DNA of 17,033 bases, taken from Rhodothermota bacterium (GTDB lineage Bacteria; Hydrogenedentota; Hydrogenedentia; Hydrogenedentales; GCA-2746185). This document shows positions 1 through 6,817 of this stretch, piece after piece (position 1 is the stretch's first letter; each line of letters begins with the position of its first letter). The translations under genes and the position numbers were made by a program. The stretch lies in assembly GCA_009885415.1 (NCBI GenBank), contig VFKU01000055.1, forward strand, positions 1-17,033. Direction: 5' to 3'. The notes under the pieces are model-generated. The model was not told the origin of the DNA and made no database searches. It worked only from the letters and a program-made list of their open reading frames with translations.

Positions 1-192
1 CTGCGCGCGCCACGTGTACCAGAAGTCCGGAAACCCGTGAATGAACACAATCAGAGGCCCTTGCCCCGCTTTCACGTAGTGGATTTTCACGCCGTTGCTG
101 TCGGCGTACTTGTCCTGGGCGATCATATCTTCGGCGAAGGCCCCTCCGGAGCAGGCCGCCACGAGCAACGCGATCATTAGTTTCCGCATCAT
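1..192 (-). CDS. Secreted alpha/beta hydrolase, N-terminal part (cut by left edge)
   Basis: The reverse strand reads a signal peptide (MRKLMIALLVAACSGGAFA, probable cleavage after AFA) followed by a strand rich in aromatic residues and the motif HGFPDFWYTWR. HGFP(D/E)xWY(T/S)WR is the oxyanion-hole region of epoxide-hydrolase/haloalkane-dehalogenase-like alpha/beta hydrolases. Only about 64 residues are present; the nucleophile elbow and the rest of the catalytic triad lie outside the window, so substrate and reaction are unknown. Two ATG codons stand in tandem at the start (190-192 and 187-189). A GAGGG ribosome-binding site lies a few bases upstream and fits either. The protein is probably exported to the periplasm or outside the cell. 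Confidence 0.85.
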   Translation of the reverse strand, partial: MMRKLMIALLVAACSGGAFAEDMIAQDKYADSNGVKIHYVKAGQGPLIVFIHGFPDFWYTWRAQ

Positions 193-315
193 AAATCCCT
201 CACTTTTAGCTTGACGGCCTGAGCGCCCCAAGCGCCTCATTACGGTTAACCCCGGCATCCTATCACCGGTGCCCTCGACAACGCCACGGTCATGTGATAC
301 GCTCGCGGGCTGTCT

Positions 316-1077
316 GTGTCCCTGGCGCGATCGATGGATTTTCTCCCCCCCCACTCTTGGATGCTCGGCGCCGTCGCGGCGATTGCCGCGCTTGCGATCG
401 CTGTGAACTCCGCGCGGTTCCTTCTTGTGCTCCACGGACTCGCACGCACGCCGCGTTACTTCCGCGCCCTCACCGAGATACGGGCCGACTTCCGCGACGA
501 TGTGGACGATTACCTCGAAACCGCCCGGCCCGTCGCGCTCGCGCTGGGTTTTGAGTACATGAACACCTATCGCGCCAAGCGGCGCAGCGGTCGACACCTC
601 CGCCTCGATCTCTGGCGCGCACCCAGACGCGATACGCTGGCCGCCGTGAGCACCTCGCGATTCCTGTTCTGGGACTACCGCCGCACGATCCTGGTTTCCG
701 TGCTCGACGACGGATCGCGCATCACGACTTCCGACAACTACGGCGAAGGCGATCCGCTTGGTCTTCATGGCGAAGTGGTCCGGCCGGGATCGGGCTTCCG
801 CGAATTGCACGTCGTCCATCTTCGCCGAGTTCGCCAAAGCAAGTGCGCAGCAGAAATCATCGGAGGCGTCGCCCCGCTCGCCGCGCTTGAGGACTTGGCC
901 CGTGCGCACGTGCAGCAACTCGCTGACGCCGGGCTCGCGCGCTACCACGGCGAGACCCAGCGCGCCTGGAGCTACACGCTGCGCGGCGCCTGCAATGTTT
1001 ACTTCCGCGCACGGCCGCGCCAACTGAGCGAAGTCCGCGCCCATCGCGCCGCGCAGGTGGAGAAGACGGCCGAGTGA
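316..1077 (+). CDS. Hypothetical membrane-anchored protein
   Basis: I do not recognise this 253-residue protein. It has one clear hydrophobic segment near the N-terminus (about residues 16-40, WMLGAVAAIAALAIAV and onward), then a soluble domain rich in Arg, Asp and Tyr/Trp with no motif I can name. This suggests a single-pass protein with the bulk on one side of the membrane. The start is uncertain: GTG at 316 gives the longest form, but an in-frame ATG at 334 (MDFLPPHSW) is as likely, and neither has a good ribosome-binding site. Its TGA stop overlaps the GTG start of the glycosyltransferase by four bases (GTGA), so the two are translated as a coupled unit and may act in the same envelope or glycan process. 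Confidence 0.7.
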   Translation: MSLARSMDFLPPHSWMLGAVAAIAALAIAVNSARFLLVLHGLARTPRYFRALTEIRADFRDDVDDYLETARPVALALGFEYMNTYRAKRRSGRHLRLDLWRAPRRDTLAAVSTSRFLFWDYRRTILVSVLDDGSRITTSDNYGEGDPLGLHGEVVRPGSGFRELHVVHLRRVRQSKCAAEIIGGVAPLAALEDLARAHVQQLADAGLARYHGETQRAWSYTLRGACNVYFRARPRQLSEVRAHRAAQVEKTAE

Positions 1078-1793
1078 CGGCGAATTCCCAGGCCACCGCG
1101 GGCCTCTCCGGCCTGCTCGCGATCGTGCCGGTATACAACGCCGGCGCGAGAGTCCGCGCGGTGCTCGATGGACTGCTCGCGATCGGTTGCCGGACGCTCG
1201 TTGTCGATGACGGCAGCACGGACGACGGCCTCGATTGCGTCGAAAAACTGCCGATCGAAATGCTGCGCCTCGAACGCAACCGCGGCAAGGGCCACGCGCT
1301 GCTCGCCGGCTTCGCCAAGGCACTGGAGAATCCGGACACCCGCGCCGTCGCCGTGCTCGACGCCGACGGGCAACACGATCCGGCCGAGTTGCCGCGCCTC
1401 TTCGCCGAGTTCCAACGCCAGGCGGCCGACCTTTTAATCGGCTCGCGCGACTTCAGCCTGAAACACGTGCCCTTTCGCAGCCGCTTCGGGAACAACCTGA
1501 CCGTGCGCCTGACCGGGTGGCTCCTCGGCGCGCGCCTGGCCGACACGCAATCCGGCTACCGCATCCTCTCGCGGAGATTCGCCGAGGCCGTCGTGCGCGA
1601 AATCCCCGGCGGGCGCTACGAAACCGAAATGGCGATGCTCAGCCTCGCCATCCGCGGCGAGTACACGCTCGTCTCCGCGCCGATCAAAACACTGTACGTC
1701 CCAGGCAACACCACCTCGCACTTCCGAAAAGGCCGCGACTCCTGGCTCATCTATCGCACGCTCCTCCAGTGCGCGCTGCGCCGCCACAGATGA
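1074..1793 (+). CDS. Family 2 glycosyltransferase
   Basis: This 239-residue GT-A fold enzyme transfers a sugar from a nucleotide-sugar to a lipid or glycan acceptor. Visible motifs in order: AIVPVYNAG (16-24), VVDDGSTDDG (43-52, nucleotide binding), RNRGKGHAL (69-76), LDADGQHDP (95-103, the DxD-type metal site), IGSRDF (122-127), DTQSGYRI (158-165) and YETEM (182-186). The order matches dolichyl-phosphate mannose/glucose synthase-like GT2 proteins. There is no C-terminal transmembrane segment, so it is cytoplasmic or peripheral, perhaps docked by the membrane protein encoded just upstream. It starts with GTG at 1074, overlapping the upstream stop; GGAG at 1059-1062 is a plausible but distant ribosome-binding site. 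The family is secure, the substrate unknown. Confidence 0.92.
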   Translation: MTANSQATAGLSGLLAIVPVYNAGARVRAVLDGLLAIGCRTLVVDDGSTDDGLDCVEKLPIEMLRLERNRGKGHALLAGFAKALENPDTRAVAVLDADGQHDPAELPRLFAEFQRQAADLLIGSRDFSLKHVPFRSRFGNNLTVRLTGWLLGARLADTQSGYRILSRRFAEAVVREIPGGRYETEMAMLSLAIRGEYTLVSAPIKTLYVPGNTTSHFRKGRDSWLIYRTLLQCALRRHR

Positions 1794-1851
1794 TCGCTCA
1801 TTCGCTATCCCAACGCATTGGCCGCGACCCTCTCCAATGCGACCCACACAA

Positions 1852-1880
1852 TTGTCATTCTGAGCAGAGCGAAGAATCTC
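1852..1880 (+). repeat. Interspersed repeat, copy 1 (CATTCTGAGC...GAAGAATCTC type)
   Basis: A 29-base element begins TTGTCATTCTGA and ends GAAGAATCTC, with an ATTCT/AGAAT inverted repeat around the centre. A second copy, inverted and with an altered 7-8 base centre, lies at 11519-11549. The two share 12 bases at one end and 10 at the other. I recall elements of this form (CATTCTGAGCGAAGCGAAGAATCT and relatives) as widespread intergenic repeats in several bacterial phyla, often mis-annotated as small proteins containing words like HSEQSEESP or LRSAQND. This copy lies between two converging genes. Confidence 0.75.
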
Positions 1881-1902
1881 CCCGTCGGTCAACCCGCGCT
1901 TC

Positions 1903-2868
1903 CTACTTCAGAAGCCCACCCTCGGCACGCCACGGCAATCGATCCAAGTCCACATTCCCGCCCGACAAAATCACGCCTATCCGCGCGCCGGAAAAACCCG
2001 CTCCCCGCTGCAACAGCAGCGCCACCGCGACCGCCGCCGACGGCTCGATTACAATCTTCATCCGCTCCCACACCAGCCGCATCGCGGACACAATTTCGTC
2101 TTCGCTCACGGTAACGATGTCGCGCACGAGTTTCTGAATGATCGGAAAAGTCTTCTCGCCCAACGACGTCAGCAAACCGTCCGCGATTGTCTTGGGATTC
2201 TCCGAAGGCAAGATGCGGCCCGCGCGCAGTGAGCGCAGCGCGTCATCGGCCTCGGCAGGTTCCGCGCCGTAGACCGCCGCTTCTGGCCGAAGCGCTGCGA
2301 CCGCGATCGCTGTACCGCTCAGCAGTCCACCGCCGCCCACCGGAGCGATGACGGCGTCGAGATCAGGAATCTCTTCGCACAGTTCGAGCGCCGCCGTGCC
2401 CTGCCCGGCGATCACGCGGTAGTCATTGTAAGGATGAACCAGTTCCGCGCCCGTTTCGCGTTGAATCCGCGCGGTAGTCTCTTCACGCGCGGCCAGTGTC
2501 GGCTCGCAGAGCGTGATATGGCCGCCGTAGCCCTCGACCGCCGCCTGCTTGATGGCGAGCACATTTCGCGGCATCACAATGTACGCAGGAATCCCCCGCA
2601 AGCGCGCGGCGAGTGCCAGCGCCTGCGCGTGGTTTCCCGAGGAATGCGTCACCACCCCGCGCCCGGCCTCGCTCAAGGAAAATACCGCGTTGCACGCGCC
2701 GCGAAACTTGAAGGCCCCGACCCGCTGGAAATTCTCGCACTTGAAAAAACACGCCGCGCCCGTCATCTCGTCGAGCGTGCGGCTGGTCAAGACCGGCGTG
2801 CGCCGCGCGTAGAGTGCGATCCGCGCGGCTGCATCGCGAATATCCTCCAGCGACGGCGCGCCCGCCAA
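1903..2868 (-). CDS. PLP-dependent serine/threonine dehydratase or serine racemase
   Basis: A 321-residue fold-type II PLP enzyme that deaminates L-serine or L-threonine to the 2-oxo acid, or racemises serine. Visible: the PLP lysine K54 in GAFKFRGA, the substrate loop SSGNHAQ (76-82), the phosphate-binding GGGGL (178-182), and the serine that contacts the pyridine nitrogen in LSGGNVD (301-307). The pattern E203-x3-A207-x-D209 matches the Mg-binding site of serine racemase and related dehydratases. There is no C-terminal ACT regulatory domain, so it is not the isoleucine-feedback biosynthetic form. The start is TTG at 2868, two bases after the upstream stop, with AAGGG about nine bases ahead. 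The family's usual N-terminus supports this start. It is the last gene of the five-gene minus-strand unit. Confidence 0.9.
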   Translation of the reverse strand: MAGAPSLEDIRDAAARIALYARRTPVLTSRTLDEMTGAACFFKCENFQRVGAFKFRGACNAVFSLSEAGRGVVTHSSGNHAQALALAARLRGIPAYIVMPRNVLAIKQAAVEGYGGHITLCEPTLAAREETTARIQRETGAELVHPYNDYRVIAGQGTAALELCEEIPDLDAVIAPVGGGGLLSGTAIAVAALRPEAAVYGAEPAEADDALRSLRAGRILPSENPKTIADGLLTSLGEKTFPIIQKLVRDIVTVSEDEIVSAMRLVWERMKIVIEPSAAVAVALLLQRGAGFSGARIGVILSGGNVDLDRLPWRAEGGLLK

Positions 2869-2870
2869 GG

Positions 2871-3341
2871 TTAGTTACCCTTCCGCAAGCGGATCGCCGT
2901 GCCGTAGGCGTAGATTTCCGCCATGACACCGCCGCGACCGCGGCCCTCCTCGCCCTTGCCGATGTTCGAGGTGTCGAGCCGCACGTTCCACACTTGGTCC
3001 GCGCCGAGGTCCTCGGCCTGCTGGAGCATGCGCAGGATCGCCTCACGCCGCGCGCGCGCCATCACCGAGGTCAAGGTCTTCAGCTCGCCGCCGAAAATGC
3101 TTACAAGATTGCCCAACCAAACCTTGAAGCGGTCCGCCGCGATCACCGCTTGCCCACCCACAATGGCGCGCATCTCGACGCCGGCGAGGTCGCCGGGCTC
3201 CAGGTTGGTGACGCCGATGCGCAGACGCGCTTCGCGCTCGCGAAGCGAATTCAGGTGCTGGTGCTCGATGATCGATCCCGTGATCAGCGCAAGCACGATC
3301 AGCGAGACCGGGCCGACGATCCAGATCACCAGCCCGATCAC
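2871..3341 (-). CDS. YbjQ-family (UPF0145) protein with N-terminal membrane anchor
   Basis: A 156-residue protein with a hydrophobic segment at residues 3-25 (LVIWIVGPVSLIVLALITG), a short charged linker, and a YbjQ/UPF0145 domain from about 40 to the end. Family signatures seen are GGELKTLTSVMARARREAILRMLQQAEDLGA (in the 84-114 region), NVRLDTS (119-125) and the closing AEIYAYGTAIRL (141-152). YbjQ proteins form ring-shaped oligomers and were once called heavy-metal-binding, but their function is not established. A Gly/Arg-rich insertion (about 128-138) precedes the last strand. GTG start at 3341 overlaps the TGA of the upstream ybjQ paralogue (GTGA). The membrane anchor is unlike the paralogue and suggests one oligomer tethered to the membrane. 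Confidence 0.85.
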   Translation of the reverse strand: MIGLVIWIVGPVSLIVLALITGSIIEHQHLNSLREREARLRIGVTNLEPGDLAGVEMRAIVGGQAVIAADRFKVWLGNLVSIFGGELKTLTSVMARARREAILRMLQQAEDLGADQVWNVRLDTSNIGKGEEGRGRGGVMAEIYAYGTAIRLRKGN

Positions 3342-3661
3342 CGGATATCCTCCGCGACGACCGCAGTGCCGTAGGCATACAACTCCGCGGCGCCCTGCGC
3401 GACCGCGCTCGTGCTGAAACGCACGTTTACGACGGCGTTCGCGCCGAGCGCCTGGGCCTGCGCGAGCATCCGCTCCATCGCCTGCTGCCGCGATTCGGTC
3501 AGCAGTTCCGTATAGCCCTTGAGCTCTCCGCCGACGATATTCTTCAAGCCGGCCATGATGTCGCGCCCAATGTGCTTGGCGCGGATCGTGTTCCCCTGCA
3601 CCATCCCCTTGAGCGAAACAATCCGCATCCCGGGAATCGTTTCCGTATTCACCACTATCAT
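3338..3661 (-). CDS. YbjQ-family (UPF0145) protein, soluble
   Basis: A 107-residue protein of the canonical YbjQ length and layout: start strand with PGMRIVSLKGMVQGN (10-24), GGELKGYTELLTESRQQAMERM (in the 44-65 region), GANAVVNVRF (73-82) and AYGTAVVAE (96-104). No signal or membrane segment. Members assemble as pentamers or decamers in known structures; the biochemical role is unknown. ATG start at 3661 has a strong GGAGG eight bases upstream. It lies 45 bases after the tldE stop and overlaps the anchored paralogue by four bases, so the two are probably co-translated and may co-assemble. Confidence 0.92.
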   Translation of the reverse strand: MIVVNTETIPGMRIVSLKGMVQGNTIRAKHIGRDIMAGLKNIVGGELKGYTELLTESRQQAMERMLAQAQALGANAVVNVRFSTSAVAQGAAELYAYGTAVVAEDIR

Positions 3662-3698
3662 CCCTTCATCCTCCCATCATTCCCATACTTCCCATCCC
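3662..3698 (-). repeat. Purine-rich ATGGGR repeat leader with strong RBS
   Basis: On the minus strand the 37 bases before the soluble ybjQ start consist of imperfect repeats of ATGGGA/ATGAAGGG units, giving four or five Shine-Dalgarno-like GGGA/GGAGG blocks in a row. The block GGAGG eight bases before ATG is the likely working ribosome-binding site. The spacer is otherwise featureless and contains no promoter I can defend. Confidence 0.45.
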
Positions 3699-3706
3699 GC
3701 AACGGC

Positions 3707-5068
3707 CTAAATCGCATCGCTCACGCTCGCCAGCCCAAACTCCCGCACCTTCAGCGCCGGCACGACGATCGGCATGCCGGTCGAACTGTCTTCGCCGGCC
3801 GCCACGCGCGTCGCTGGGCCGATCATCTCGACGTTTTTCAGCATCTCGGCGATGGACTGGTTGAACCGGAAATTCTTCACCGGCCGCGAGATCTTCCCCT
3901 TCTCGATCAGAAATGTGCCGTCGCGCGTCAGGCCGGTGTACGCGATCGTGCGCGGATTCAGCCCGCGGATGTACCAGAAGCGCGTAATCAACACACCGCG
4001 CTCCGTCGATGCGATCATACTCTCAATCGAGTCCGCGCCGCCCTCGAGGATCAGGTTGGCCGGATCGGCCAACGGCGCGCGGCCCTGTTTCTCCGCCCAA
4101 TACCGCGAACAGGAGAGATTATTCAGCGCGCCTTTCTCGACCCACACCGTGCGCGAGATCGGCTCGCCGCTCTCCGTGAAGGGCGCCGTCTCTGCGTCGG
4201 CGCGCGCGGGATCGCTCAGCAACGTCACGCGCGAATCGAAGAGCGCCTCCCCGATACGGTTGCCGCCGCCCGGCTTCGAAAAATACGAGCGGCCCTCGTC
4301 GGCCGGGCGCGTGTCCAGGTCATAGGCAAGCCGCGACATCAGCATCCCCACCGCCGTTGGTTCGAGGATGCAGGTGTATTTTCCGGGTTCGAGCTCCGTC
4401 GCGCCGCGCCAGGCACCCGCTTTCTCGGATGCGACCCGCGCGATGCGCTCGCTCTCAATCTGCGTCCAGTCGTTGCCCTCGTCGCCCGCCCAGCCGGACG
4501 ATAGATTGTCCGGTGCGCGCACGGTCAGCGTCGAGGCGACCGCCGTCTGCGGATGGAACGCGAAGAGTCCGGCCGAAGTCGCCACCGCCTCCGAGCCCGC
4601 CACCGCGTCCATGTACCCCGCGGCCACATACAAGCCCGCGTCTTTCGCCTTCTGGATGCCCTGTGCCGCCGCCTGCGCGCGCGCCTCGGTGCTCAACGCG
4701 CCGGTCGAGTCGTAGTACGCGTTCACCTCGCCGTACTGCTGCGGGCCGAGCTCCGGCATGTGCTCGGGGCTTTCCGGCGCGAGTTGCGCTAGCCGCTCGG
4801 ACTCGCGCACGGCCGCCTCCAGCGAAGAATCGTCAATCTCCGTCGTCGACACGCTCGCCTGGCGCTTGCCGAATACGCTCGTGATATTGACGCTGATGTT
4901 CTCTGACCCGCCTGCGCTCGTGATCCGGTTCGTCGCCACGCGCGTATACCCGCGCCAGCCGCTCGACACGTTCACGCGCGCCTCGCCCGCCTTCGACAGC
5001 GCCAGCACGCGATCGCACAAGGCCCTGGCCTCGTCGCGTGAGAGTCCTTTTCGTCCGCCGTTCGCCAT
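3707..5068 (-). CDS. TldE/PmbA-like subunit of a TldD/TldE metalloprotease
   Basis: A 453-residue protein of the TldD/PmbA family, close to the E. coli PmbA/TldE length (about 450). It lacks an HExxxH motif, as expected for the non-metal-binding TldE subunit. Seen: the conserved YTRVATNRITSAG (41-53) beta-strand early on, LEPGKYTCILEPTAVGML (226-243), and a C-terminal strand series including AYTGLTRDGTFLIEKG (374-389). In known cases TldD/TldE form a heterodimer that trims peptides such as microcin leaders and degrades the antitoxin CcdA. There is no signal peptide, in contrast to the adjacent TldD. The ATG start at 5068 has GAGGG about six bases upstream and lies six bases after the tldD stop, so the two are co-transcribed. 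Confidence 0.9.
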   Translation of the reverse strand: MANGGRKGLSRDEARALCDRVLALSKAGEARVNVSSGWRGYTRVATNRITSAGGSENISVNITSVFGKRQASVSTTEIDDSSLEAAVRESERLAQLAPESPEHMPELGPQQYGEVNAYYDSTGALSTEARAQAAAQGIQKAKDAGLYVAAGYMDAVAGSEAVATSAGLFAFHPQTAVASTLTVRAPDNLSSGWAGDEGNDWTQIESERIARVASEKAGAWRGATELEPGKYTCILEPTAVGMLMSRLAYDLDTRPADEGRSYFSKPGGGNRIGEALFDSRVTLLSDPARADAETAPFTESGEPISRTVWVEKGALNNLSCSRYWAEKQGRAPLADPANLILEGGADSIESMIASTERGVLITRFWYIRGLNPRTIAYTGLTRDGTFLIEKGKISRPVKNFRFNQSIAEMLKNVEMIGPATRVAAGEDSSTGMPIVVPALKVREFGLASVSDAI

Positions 5069-5074
5069 GCGCCC

Positions 5075-6703
5075 TCAGGCCGTGTTGATGATGTTCACGT
5101 TGCGGAACAGCGCGATCGGGCACCCGTGCGACACCGCGTTCGCCTGCACCGGCTGGCCCTTGGCGTCGAAAAATGCCGCGCCCATGTAATACGTCTGCTT
5201 CCCGCCGATCAACGCCAGCGAATTCCAAAATTCCGGCGTGCGCCCGGCATAGGCCACGTCGCGTAGCGGCCGCACTTTCTTCCCGTTGCGGATTTCCCAA
5301 AACACCTGCCCGCCGAACTGGAAGTTGTAGCGCTGCTGATCGATCGAGTACGACCCGCGCCCTTCGACATAGACCCCGCGATCGCAGGCCGCGATCACGT
5401 CGTCTTCGCTGAGATCCTTCGGGTTCGGCATCAGGCTCACGTTCGGCATACGCTGGAACGGCATGCTCTTCCAGTCCGCGCCGTACGCGCAACCGTGGCT
5501 TCGATGCACGCCTGTCAACTCCGCGATCCACGCCGCCTGCTCGCGCGTCGTCTGGTAGTCGACCACAACGCCGTCCTTGATCAGGTGCCACGCCTCTGCC
5601 GGCACGCCCTCGTCGTCCCAGCCCGTCGTCGCGCAGCCGCCCGCCTGGGTGCGGTCGCCGACAATCTGCATGAAGTCCGGACCGAAACGCAGCTTGCCGA
5701 GAATCGCTTCGGGCGGCGAGAGAAACGACGTGCCCGCGTAATTCGCCTCGTAGCCCAGCGCGCGATCGAGCTCGGTCGGGTGCCCGACGTTCTCGTGGAT
5801 CGTCAGCCACAGGTTGGTCGGATGCACGACAAGGTCCCAGATTCCCGCATCCACAGGCTTCGCGCCGAGCTTCATCACGGCCTCTTCGGCCCAGCGCGGC
5901 GCGTTGCCCGCGAGGTCACAGTCCCGCACATATTCCCAGCCCATCGCTGAGGGCTCGACGACCGATCCGCGCGACTGGAAGTCGCGCCCGTCGCTCGAGA
6001 TCGCCGTGATGTCCAGGCTCGGGTTCACGCGCACGTAGCGCTGATCGATCAGCGATCCGTCCGAGGTCGCTGTCAGCCGCCGCTCCTTGATCGACTGGAT
6101 CCGCCCCGACACGTACTTCACACCCTTCACCTTCAAGGCCGCGCGCGCCGCCGCGAAGAGCAGCTCGGCCTTCGCTTCGATCGGGATGCGTTCGGGATCG
6201 ATCTCGTGCGGCGTTTCCCAGTGCGCGTGCGGATACGCCTTCACCGGCGCCAGATCGACTTTCCCCGGAATGACGCGGTTGTTCGCCGCGGCGGTCTCGG
6301 CCGCCTCCTTCGCGATCGCCGCGATGTTCTCCCGGTCCATCTTGCGCGTCGCCGAGAATCCCCACGACCCACCCACCAGCGCGCGCACCCCAATCCCGTA
6401 GGACTCGCTGCGGCTCGCTTCGATCAATTTCTCTTCGCGCGTGCCGACGCCCTGCGACCAGTGCCGTGAGATCCGCACGTCCGCGTAGTCCGCGCCGGCG
6501 GCCATCACTTGATCGAGCGCATAGAGAATCAAGTCCCGCTCGCCCGCGTCCGCCGTCGGATGCGCCATCGGCAAGGGCGTCGTCGCGCAGCGCGGCAACA
6601 GCACAGCCGCAGCCGCGGCGCTGGACAGTTTCAGGAAGTTACGCCGATCCAGCGAGCGGAGCCGGGGGAAATTCACCGGAGTCGGAAACACGATGGACGG
6701 CAT
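5075..6703 (-). CDS. TldD-like metalloprotease with Tat signal peptide
   Basis: A 542-residue TldD-family zinc peptidase with HENVGH (H303, E304, H308) as the HExxxH metal and catalytic motif, in TIHENVGHPTELDRA. The E. coli enzyme (about 481 residues) has no export signal; here residues 1-45 add a twin-arginine signal: DRRNFLKLSS (19-28), a hydrophobic Ala/Val/Leu core, and LPRCATT. C39 is not in a proper lipobox. The third metal ligand in E. coli TldD is a late cysteine; here the usual CGK position reads as AAFF and a cysteine instead lies at C528 in SHGCP. ATG at 6703 has no clear Shine-Dalgarno, and a possible -10 lies so close that the mRNA might be leaderless. First gene of the five-gene minus-strand unit. 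Confidence 0.93.
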   Translation of the reverse strand: MPSIVFPTPVNFPRLRSLDRRNFLKLSSAAAAAVLLPRCATTPLPMAHPTADAGERDLILYALDQVMAAGADYADVRISRHWSQGVGTREEKLIEASRSESYGIGVRALVGGSWGFSATRKMDRENIAAIAKEAAETAAANNRVIPGKVDLAPVKAYPHAHWETPHEIDPERIPIEAKAELLFAAARAALKVKGVKYVSGRIQSIKERRLTATSDGSLIDQRYVRVNPSLDITAISSDGRDFQSRGSVVEPSAMGWEYVRDCDLAGNAPRWAEEAVMKLGAKPVDAGIWDLVVHPTNLWLTIHENVGHPTELDRALGYEANYAGTSFLSPPEAILGKLRFGPDFMQIVGDRTQAGGCATTGWDDEGVPAEAWHLIKDGVVVDYQTTREQAAWIAELTGVHRSHGCAYGADWKSMPFQRMPNVSLMPNPKDLSEDDVIAACDRGVYVEGRGSYSIDQQRYNFQFGGQVFWEIRNGKKVRPLRDVAYAGRTPEFWNSLALIGGKQTYYMGAAFFDAKGQPVQANAVSHGCPIALFRNVNIINTA

Positions 6704-6710
6704 GGCTCGA

Positions 6711-6740
6711 ACTCTATCCCCAGTTTCGTCAGACTTTCAA
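6711..6740 (-). promoter_or_regulatory. Candidate promoter for the tldD unit
   Basis: On the minus strand TTGAAA (6735-6740; five of six bases of TTGACA) is followed after 18 bases by TAGAGT (6711-6716; four of six of TATAAT). The -10 ends only eight bases before the ATG at 6703, so transcription would start at or next to the start codon. The spacer also serves the divergent TerC gene; on the plus strand a weak match (TTTCAA, 18 bases, TATGCT) shares the same -35 bases. Confidence 0.35.
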
Positions 6741-6817
6741 CCGGCCCGCCAACTCGATTATGCTTGGCAAGTACCGGGTAGTACCACCGCCCCCCCGACT
6801 TAGGGTTTCCCGTCCCC

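Noticed and set aside
1434..1892. Minus-strand open frame beginning MTDGEILRSAQNDN
   Set aside because: The start falls in the interspersed repeat, which commonly yields this false peptide; the rest is antisense to the glycosyltransferase.
6704..6817. Possible yybP-ykoY manganese riboswitch ahead of the TerC gene
   Set aside because: The spacer is only 114 bases and I cannot find the paired-helix layout or the conserved loop sequences of that riboswitch.
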